A stretch of DNA of 64,000 bases from NCBI GenBank assembly GCA_964505725.1, contig CAZDJK010000010.1, positions 1 to 64,000 on the forward strand. Reading direction: 5' to 3'. Each line of letters opens with the position of its first letter. Position 1 is the first letter of the stretch. The notes under the pieces are model-generated. The model did not search any database. It saw only the letters and a list, made by a program, of their open reading frames with translations, and had not been told where the DNA came from. Both the position numbers and the translations under genes were made by a program. The stretch is from CAVRJC01 sp964505725. GTDB taxonomy: Bacteria > Actinomycetota > Acidimicrobiia > IMCC26256 > DASPTH01. Of this stretch, positions 58,635 through 64,000 are shown piece after piece.

Positions 58635-58644
58635 CCGCGGCAGC

Positions 58645-59289
58645 CTAGGCAACGCCCGCGGCGGTGGGATCGACCAGCCACACGATCCGCTCCGCCTCGA
58701 CGTGCGCGGCCGGCACGTCGTCTCCGTCGCGCACCCGCGCGAACGCTTCGGCCTTGCCCGGGCCGGCCACCGTGAACACGACCAGTCGGCTCCGCGCGAT
58801 CGCGGGGTAGGTGAAGGTGAGCCGCGGGTGCGGATGAAGCTTGTCGCCGTTGGTCACGACGAAGCGCTCGCGCTCGTGGAGCGCGGCCGAGCCCGGGAAC
58901 AACGACGCGGTGTGCGCGTCGGGCCCCAGGCCGAGGTGCAGCAGGTCGATGGGCGGCTCTTCGCGCACGAGCTTGTCGTACGCGGCGGCGGCGGAGTCGA
59001 CGGTGTCACCCGCGTCGCGGAGGGAGTGGATGGTGCCGGGTGTGACGGCCCCGAGCAGCACGACGCGCGCCATGCCTTCGTTGGAATCAGGGTCGTCCAC
59101 GGGGACCCACCGCTCGTCGCCGAAGAACACGGAGACCGCGCTCCAGTCCAAGGCGCCGACGGCGGCGAGACGCGCGTAGCACCGGCGGGCGGTGTCGCCT
59201 CCCGACAGCGCGATCGAGCGGGGCGCCTCCGTCGCCACGAGGTCGGCGAAGGCACGCGAGACGTGCTCGACGACCTGCACCTCTCCCAT
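58645..59289 (-). CDS. pgl: 6-phosphogluconolactonase
   Basis: A 214-residue lactonase of the DevB/glucosamine-6-P isomerase-like family. IALSGGDTARRCYARLA (N-terminal), VSVFFGDERWVPVDDPDSNEGMARVVLL and LGLGPDAHTASLFPGSAALHE are diagnostic. It hydrolyses 6-phosphogluconolactone in the oxidative pentose phosphate pathway. ATG at 59289; fbiC follows 10 bp after its stop, so the two are probably co-transcribed. No zwf is in view. Confidence 0.9.
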   Translation of the reverse strand: MGEVQVVEHVSRAFADLVATEAPRSIALSGGDTARRCYARLAAVGALDWSAVSVFFGDERWVPVDDPDSNEGMARVVLLGAVTPGTIHSLRDAGDTVDSAAAAYDKLVREEPPIDLLHLGLGPDAHTASLFPGSAALHERERFVVTNGDKLHPHPRLTFTYPAIARSRLVVFTVAGPGKAEAFARVRDGDDVPAAHVEAERIVWLVDPTAAGVA

Positions 59290-59352
59290 GGAGCTGCTCA
59301 CGCCGCGTCCCCGTGCACGCGGCGATGATACGGGCGCGGCGATGATGAGGCC

Positions 59353-60432
59353 ATGGAGCGCGACACCGTCGCGGTGTACGAGGCGCGGGCCGAGGAGTGG
59401 CGCGCTCGCCGGAGCGCCCGGTACGCGGACCGGGCCGCCGCACTCGCGGGCCTCGTCGAGCCGGGGACCCCCACCGCCGATCTCGGGTCCGGGCCGGGCC
59501 AGTACCTCGCGCACCTCGGCCGCCCGGCGGTCGCGGTGGACGCGGCCATCGCCATGCTGCGGCTGGCGGCGGAGGCTACGCCCGACGTACCCGGGGTGCA
59601 GGCCGACCTCGAGCTCCTGCCCTTCCGGCGCGGCGTTCTCGGCGGGGCGTGGGCGCGCGCGAGCTACGTGCACGTCCCGGCGGGTCGGCTCCCGCTGGCG
59701 CTCGCCGACCTGCACCGGGCGATGCGCCCGGGCGCTCCCGCGCGCCTCACCATGATGGTGGGCGACGGCGACGGGCCCTTCCCCGGCGACGACTTCCCGG
59801 GTCGCGTCTTCACGCGATGGCAGCCCGACGTCTGGCGGGACGTGCTCCTCGGCGCAGGCTTCGAGCTGGAGGCGTTCGAGGAGGATCCGGGGGAGGGCCC
59901 CGACCGCTGGATGGACGCGACTGTGCGCCGCGCGCGCACGCTCCCCGACTTCGTCGCGCCGGACATGCGCATTCTCGTGTGCGGCCTCAACCCCAGCCTC
60001 TACGCGGCCGACCGCGGCATCGGCTTCGCCCGTCCCGGCAACCGCTTCTGGCCCGCCGCCCTGGCCGCGGGCGTGGTGTCACGGGACCGCGACCCCACGG
60101 ACGCGTTGCTCGGTCACGGCGTCGGCATGACCGACCTGGTGAAGCGCGCCACGTCGCGCGCCGACGAGCTCACCAGAGCCGAGTACGTCGCCGGCGCGGC
60201 GCGCGTCGAGCGGCTCGCGGCCCGGCTCCGGCCCCGGGTCGTGTGCTTCGTCGGGCTCGCGGGGTACCGGGCCGCCGTCGACCGGCAGGCCGTTGCAGGC
60301 CTCCAGCCGCTCCGGTTCGGCGGCGTCGCGGCCTACGTGATGCCCAATCCGAGCGGCGTGAACGCGCACGCGACCGTCGCCTCGCTCACCGACCACCTCC
60401 GCGCGGTCGCGTCGCTCGCCCGGTCCGTGTAA
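59353..60432 (+). CDS. Fusion of SAM methyltransferase and G/U(T) mismatch-specific DNA glycosylase
   Basis: A 359-residue two-domain protein. Residues 1-196 are a class I methyltransferase (TADLGSGPGQYLAHLG motif I, ASYVHVPAGRLPLALADLHRAMRPG). Residues 200-359 are a Mug-type uracil-DNA glycosylase: ILVCGLNPS (motif 1, N213), AADRGIGFARPGNRFWPA and AYVMPNPSGVNAHAT (motif 2). It may repair G:U or G:T mismatches; what the methyltransferase part modifies is unknown. The join (residues 190-200) is short and continuous, so a sequencing join is unlikely. Start ATG at 59353. It is divergent from pgl. Confidence 0.87.
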   Translation: MERDTVAVYEARAEEWRARRSARYADRAAALAGLVEPGTPTADLGSGPGQYLAHLGRPAVAVDAAIAMLRLAAEATPDVPGVQADLELLPFRRGVLGGAWARASYVHVPAGRLPLALADLHRAMRPGAPARLTMMVGDGDGPFPGDDFPGRVFTRWQPDVWRDVLLGAGFELEAFEEDPGEGPDRWMDATVRRARTLPDFVAPDMRILVCGLNPSLYAADRGIGFARPGNRFWPAALAAGVVSRDRDPTDALLGHGVGMTDLVKRATSRADELTRAEYVAGAARVERLAARLRPRVVCFVGLAGYRAAVDRQAVAGLQPLRFGGVAAYVMPNPSGVNAHATVASLTDHLRAVASLARSV

Positions 60433-60464
60433 TCCCCGGGAGGCAGCGCTCCTTCGTGCTCCGA

Positions 60465-60500
60465 TTCATTGTCGAATTCGCGTTCATTGTCGAATTCGCG
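60465..60500 (+). repeat. 18-bp tandem duplication in an AT-richer gap
   Basis: TTCATTGTCGAATTCGCG occurs twice in direct tandem between the glycosylase fusion and tal. The sequence is unusually AT-rich for this window. It is followed by GACAA...TTGTC (60521-60540), a weak inverted pair. No gene is visible in the 138-bp gap. Confidence 0.85.
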
Positions 60501-60570
60501 CTCTCCACGATCGCGTACATGACAACGAATCGAGATTGTCGGTCGGCGACCGCAGAGTGGGGTCAGCTGG

Positions 60571-61668
60571 TCAGTCGGTGACCTCGGCTCGGCGCTTCTC
60601 GATGGTCTGGAGCGCGTCGCGGTACGAGTTGGCGAAGGAGTCGACGCCTTCGCGCTCGAGGGTGGCGGTGACGTCGGCGAAGTCGATCCCTGCGGCCGCG
60701 AGGTCGTCCATCACCTGGTGCGCCCGGTCGACGCCGGCCATGATGGTGTCGGCCCGTTGCGTGCCCTCGCCGCGCCGCAACGCCTCGACCGAGGCGTCGG
60801 CCAGCGTGTTGACCGTGTGCGGTCCGATGAGCTCGTCGACGTAGAGCGTGGAGGAGTACGCCGGGTTCTTGGTCGACGTCGACGCCCACAGCGGCCGCTG
60901 GAGCCGCGCGCCGCGGGCCGAGAGCTTGCCCCAACGGTCGCCCGAGAACCGGTCCTGGAACAGCCGGTACGCGAGCCTGGCGTTGGCCACCGCGGCCTTG
61001 CCCCGGAGCGCGTCGCCCTCCGGCAGCCGGCGGTCGGTCTCGGTGTCGACGCGGCTCACGAAGAACGAGGCCACCGACGACACCGTCGACGGGTCGCCGC
61101 CGCTCCCGACCAGGCGGTCGAGCCCAGTCAGGTACGCCTCGATCACCTGACCGTGGCGTTCGAGCGAGAAGATCAGCGTGACGTTCACGTTGATGCCCGC
61201 CGCGATCGACGCCTCGATGGCAGGGAGGCCCTCGACGGTGGCCGGGATCTTGATCATCACGTTCGGACGCGCGACGCGCGTGAACAGGGAGCGCGCGGCC
61301 TCGATGGTGCCGGCGGTGTCGTGGGCAAGCTCGGGCGACACCTCGATCGACACGAAGCCGTCGCCGTGCCCGGTGGCCTCGTGCACCGGGCGCAGCAGGT
61401 CGGCGGCGTCGGTGATGTCGGAGAGCACGACGGCCCAGTACGTGTCCTCCACCGACTGCCCCTGCTTCGCGCACTCGACGAGCTGCTCGTCGTAGCCCTC
61501 GCCGGCGTCGATCGCCTTGTCGAGGATGGTCGGGTTCGAGGTGACCCCGTGGATCCCGTCCTCGTCCACCAGACGCTGGAGGCCCCCGTCGCGAACGAGG
61601 GCACGCGAGAGGTTGTCGTACCAGGGGCTCTGGCCGAACTCGTTGAGCCGGGCGATCGCACTCGTCAT
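60571..61668 (-). CDS. tal: Transaldolase
   Basis: A 365-residue transaldolase. The lysine nucleophile is in PNVMIKIPATVEGL (Schiff base), HGVTSNPTIL is the N-terminal conserved block, and PLWASTSTKNPAYSSTLYVDELIGPHTVNT is the C-terminal block. It transfers a dihydroxyacetone unit between sugar phosphates in the non-oxidative pentose phosphate pathway. ATG at 61668; transketolase lies just upstream, 40 bp apart, so a tkt-tal operon is likely. Confidence 0.95.
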   Translation of the reverse strand: MTSAIARLNEFGQSPWYDNLSRALVRDGGLQRLVDEDGIHGVTSNPTILDKAIDAGEGYDEQLVECAKQGQSVEDTYWAVVLSDITDAADLLRPVHEATGHGDGFVSIEVSPELAHDTAGTIEAARSLFTRVARPNVMIKIPATVEGLPAIEASIAAGINVNVTLIFSLERHGQVIEAYLTGLDRLVGSGGDPSTVSSVASFFVSRVDTETDRRLPEGDALRGKAAVANARLAYRLFQDRFSGDRWGKLSARGARLQRPLWASTSTKNPAYSSTLYVDELIGPHTVNTLADASVEALRRGEGTQRADTIMAGVDRAHQVMDDLAAAGIDFADVTATLEREGVDSFANSYRDALQTIEKRRAEVTD

Positions 61669-61708
61669 CTGCGGCTGCTCTCCTTCTTCGAGGCCACGGC
61701 GGCGCGCG

Positions 61709-63715
61709 TCAGCCCGACGCCTCGAGACCGAGCTCGAGGAGGTCGCGCGCGCGGTCGACCACGTGCTGGGGGGTGATCCCGAGCTCGGCCATCACCACCC
61801 CGCCCGGCGCGGAGGCGCCGAAGCGGTCAATGGCGACGACGTCGTCGGCGTAGCGCTCCCAGCCCAGGCTCGCACCGGCCTCCACCGCGAGCGCGGGCGC
61901 GTCCGGGGGGAGCACCGAGTCGCAGTACTCGTCGGGCTGGGCGTCGAACAGGTCCCATGACGGCATCGACACCACCCGCACCGAGTAGCCCTCGGCCGCC
62001 AGCGACTGCTGCGCCTCGACGCACACCGCGACCTCCGACCCGGTCCCGATCAGCACGAGATCGACGTCGTTTCCCGGTTCGTCGACGAGCACGTAGGCGC
62101 CGCGCGGCACACCGGCCGGCGCGCGCTCGGCGGTTGCAGGGAGGACCGGGACGTCCTGGCGACTCAGGACGATGCCCGTCGGGCCCCGGCCGTCGACGTG
62201 GATGCGCCACGCCTCGGTGACCTCGTTCGCGTCCGCGGGACGGATGAGCCGCAGACCCGGCATGGCGCGGAGCGACGCCAGCTGCTCGATCGGCTGGTGC
62301 GTCGGCCCGTCCTGGCCGAGCCCCACGGAATCGTGGGTCCAGACGAACGCGACCTTGTAACCGGAGAGCGCGGCGAGCCGAACCGCGCCGCGCATGTAGT
62401 CGCTGAACACGAAGAACGTCCCGCCGACGGGGAGGGTACCGCTCACCGCCATGCCGTTCATCACCGAGCCCATCCCGTGCTCGCGCACGCCGAAATGGAG
62501 TTGGCGGCCGCGGAACTGGTGGGTGTCGATCCGCTCGGCGTCGTCGAGGAGCGTGCCGGTGTTGCCGCTCAGGTCGGCGCCTCCCGCCAGCACGCCGGGC
62601 ACGACGTCGACCATGGCGTTGAGGACCTTGCCCGACGCGCGCCGTGTCGCGAGCGACTCGCCGGGCTCCCAGTGCGGGAGCTTCGCCTCCCAGTTGGGCA
62701 GGCCGCGCTGAGCGAGGCACGCGTCGAGCTCGCCCGCGAGCTCGGGCTCCGACTGAGCGAACGCGGCCATGCGCCGCTGCCAGTCGGCTCGGACCTCCGC
62801 GCCCCTCGCACCGGCGGCGCGGTAGTACGCGACCACGTCGTCGGGCGAGTAGAACGCCTCGGTCGGCATGCCGAGGATCTCATTCACCGCCGCGATCTCG
62901 TCATCGCCGAGCGGATCCCCGTGCGCGTGCGCGGTGTCGGTGTACTTGGGGGACGGCCAGCCGATGTGACTGCGCAGCACGATCACGCTGGGCCGCTCGG
63001 CCTCGGCGATTCCCTCCCGGAGCGCTCCCTCGAGCGCGTCCAGGTCGTTGGCGTGCTCGCCCAGCTCGACGACGTGCCAGCCGTAGGCTGCGAACCGCTC
63101 GGGCACGTTGTCGCTGTAGGCGAGCTCGGTGGCGCCGTCGATCGTGATGTGGTTGTCGTCGTAGACGTAGACCAGGCGCCCGAGCCCGAGGTGGCCGGCC
63201 AGCGAGGCCGCCTCGTGGCTCACACCCTCTTCGAGGCAGCCGTCGCCGCAGACCACGAACACGTGGTGGTCGACGACCTCGGGGCCGAAGCGGGCGCGCA
63301 GGTTGGCCTCCGCGATCCCCATGCCGACGCCGTTGGCGAAGCCCTGGCCGAGGGGGCCGGTGGTCACCTCGACGCCGGGAGTGTGCCGGTACTCCGGGTG
63401 GCCGGGCGTGCGCGAGTCCCACTGGCGGAACTGGAGGATGTCGTCGAGCTCCAGGCCGTAGCCGGTCAGGTAGAGCATCGCGTAGAGGAGCATCGACGCG
63501 TGCCCGTTCGAGAGCACGAACCGGTCGCGGTCGGGCCAGTCGGGCGCGGCCGCGTCGTAGCGCATGACGCGCGTCCAGAGCACGTGCGCGAGCGGCGCCA
63601 GCGCCATCGGCGTGCCCGGGTGACCCGAGTTCGCCTTCTGGACCGCGTCCATCGCGAGGCCGCGTATGACGTCGATCCCGCGCTGTTCGATGGTGGCCGA
63701 GTCGGTGACCGTCAT
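61709..63715 (-). CDS. tkt: Transketolase
   Basis: A 668-residue thiamin diphosphate enzyme. N-terminal HPGTPMALAPL and GPLGQGFANGVGMG; ThDP/Mg loop GDGCLEEGVSHEAASLAG; a pyrimidine domain with FGVREHGMGSVMNGMA and THDSVGLGQDGPTHQPIEQLASLRAMP; and a C-terminal domain. It moves two-carbon units between sugar phosphates. ATG at 63715; a possible -10 (TAGGCT, minus) is 30-35 bp upstream with GAGGGAG as ribosome site. It forms a probable operon with tal. Confidence 0.96.
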   Translation of the reverse strand: MTVTDSATIEQRGIDVIRGLAMDAVQKANSGHPGTPMALAPLAHVLWTRVMRYDAAAPDWPDRDRFVLSNGHASMLLYAMLYLTGYGLELDDILQFRQWDSRTPGHPEYRHTPGVEVTTGPLGQGFANGVGMGIAEANLRARFGPEVVDHHVFVVCGDGCLEEGVSHEAASLAGHLGLGRLVYVYDDNHITIDGATELAYSDNVPERFAAYGWHVVELGEHANDLDALEGALREGIAEAERPSVIVLRSHIGWPSPKYTDTAHAHGDPLGDDEIAAVNEILGMPTEAFYSPDDVVAYYRAAGARGAEVRADWQRRMAAFAQSEPELAGELDACLAQRGLPNWEAKLPHWEPGESLATRRASGKVLNAMVDVVPGVLAGGADLSGNTGTLLDDAERIDTHQFRGRQLHFGVREHGMGSVMNGMAVSGTLPVGGTFFVFSDYMRGAVRLAALSGYKVAFVWTHDSVGLGQDGPTHQPIEQLASLRAMPGLRLIRPADANEVTEAWRIHVDGRGPTGIVLSRQDVPVLPATAERAPAGVPRGAYVLVDEPGNDVDLVLIGTGSEVAVCVEAQQSLAAEGYSVRVVSMPSWDLFDAQPDEYCDSVLPPDAPALAVEAGASLGWERYADDVVAIDRFGASAPGGVVMAELGITPQHVVDRARDLLELGLEASG

Positions 63716-63744
63716 CGCACTCCCTCTGTGCCCTCTTGCCGCGC

Positions 63745-63750
63745 AGCCTA
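63745..63750 (-). promoter_or_regulatory. Possible -10 element (TAGGCT) of tkt
   Basis: AGCCTA on the plus strand reads TAGGCT toward tkt, about 30 bp before its ATG, overlapping the stop of the preceding gene. A GAGGGAG ribosome site lies between. Confidence 0.4.
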
Positions 63751-64000
63751 TGCATCCTCCCGGAACAGGGTGATGCGAAGGCGCACGAGACCGACGGCGC
63801 TGCGCGCGGCCCGACGGAGCAGCGGCGTGCGCGACGGCCGCAGCTCCCTGACCTCGACCGGCAGCTCGGCGACGCGGAGCCCGGCGCGGTCGGCCCGTAT
63901 CACGAGCTCGGTGTCGAACAGGTCGGTGCCGCTGCGGCACGCGCGAGCGATCGGCTCGATCGGGCCGCGCCGCAACACCTTCATGCCGTGCGTGTCCGAC
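63748..64000 (-). CDS. Family 2 glycosyltransferase, C-terminal part
   Basis: The C-terminal 83 residues of a protein running off the right edge. SDTHGMKVLRRGPIEP, CRSGTDLFDTELVIRADRAGLRVAELPVEVREL is typical of the end of GT2 dolichol-phosphate mannosyltransferase-like enzymes (a conserved FDTELV block and a following basic PV-V-E-R motif). No transmembrane part is in the visible piece. It ends just before tkt on the same strand. The sugar and acceptor cannot be told. Confidence 0.7.
   Translation of the reverse strand, partial: SDTHGMKVLRRGPIEPIARACRSGTDLFDTELVIRADRAGLRVAELPVEVRELRPSRTPLLRRAARSAVGLVRLRITLFREDA

Overview
This is a GC-rich chromosomal segment (roughly 70% G+C by eye) with about seventy genes packed on both strands. 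It looks actinobacterial, most likely from class Acidimicrobiia or a close relative. The evidence is a mycothiol S-conjugate amidase (Mca), a fused F420 precursor synthase (FbiC) with two luciferase-like F420-type oxidoreductases, a menaquinone-type geranylgeranyl reductase, many GTG/TTG starts, and at least eleven genes whose start codon lies 6-10 nt after a TAnnnT hexamer, as expected for leaderless transcripts. The placement is an inference; no rRNA or tRNA gene is present to test it. I saw no prophage, insertion sequence, integrase or CRISPR array.

Layout. 0-6.6 kb: small conserved proteins, a DoxX/hydrolase pair, a glnK-amt ammonium module and a Rieske protein with a large helical domain. 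6.6-16.2 kb: proline iminopeptidase, membrane proteins, coxM-coxS (no coxL) with a methyltransferase, Mca, AlkB, an MFS exporter and an acyl-CoA synthetase. 16.2-23 kb: an SDR, a cytochrome P450 remnant, two LLM oxidoreductases, an orphan NuoF-like protein with a small partner, a secreted lipase-like protein and a histidine phosphatase. 23-28.2 kb: an aspartyl beta-hydroxylase-like protein, an alpha-oxoamine synthase and an E2-like acyltransferase, then a methylthioadenosine salvage pair. 28-36 kb: an HD protein, BipA, heme A synthase, a menaquinone-modifying cluster and an acyl-ACP desaturase facing a 5'-3' exonuclease across a perfect 18-bp palindrome. 36-46 kb: RmuC, FxsA, a DsbA-like protein, a large membrane protein, small zinc-ribbon proteins, a degenerate phytoene synthase-like protein and an ABC transporter. 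46-54 kb: ResA-like thioredoxin, CtaB, a GroES paralogue, a cysteine-rich protein and a glcDEF glycolate oxidase operon with small downstream genes. 54-64 kb: a pgl-fbiC-sugar kinase-LOG operon, a methyltransferase/mismatch glycosylase fusion, transaldolase, transketolase and the end of a glycosyltransferase.

The genes point to an aerobic heterotroph with heme A-type oxidases (ctaA, ctaB, a ResA-like protein), menaquinone, F420 and mycothiol, a non-oxidative pentose phosphate pathway, glycolate oxidation and PII-controlled ammonium uptake. Many convergent neighbours are separated by 0-11 bp or overlap.

No single locus is a clearly new system. The best leads are the methyltransferase-glycosylase fusion, the phytoene synthase homologue that has lost its aspartate motifs, the acyltransferase lacking its catalytic histidine beside an oxoamine synthase, the Rieske-helical protein, and the palindromic operator at the desaturase. 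All functions are assigned from sequence recognition alone, without database searches.
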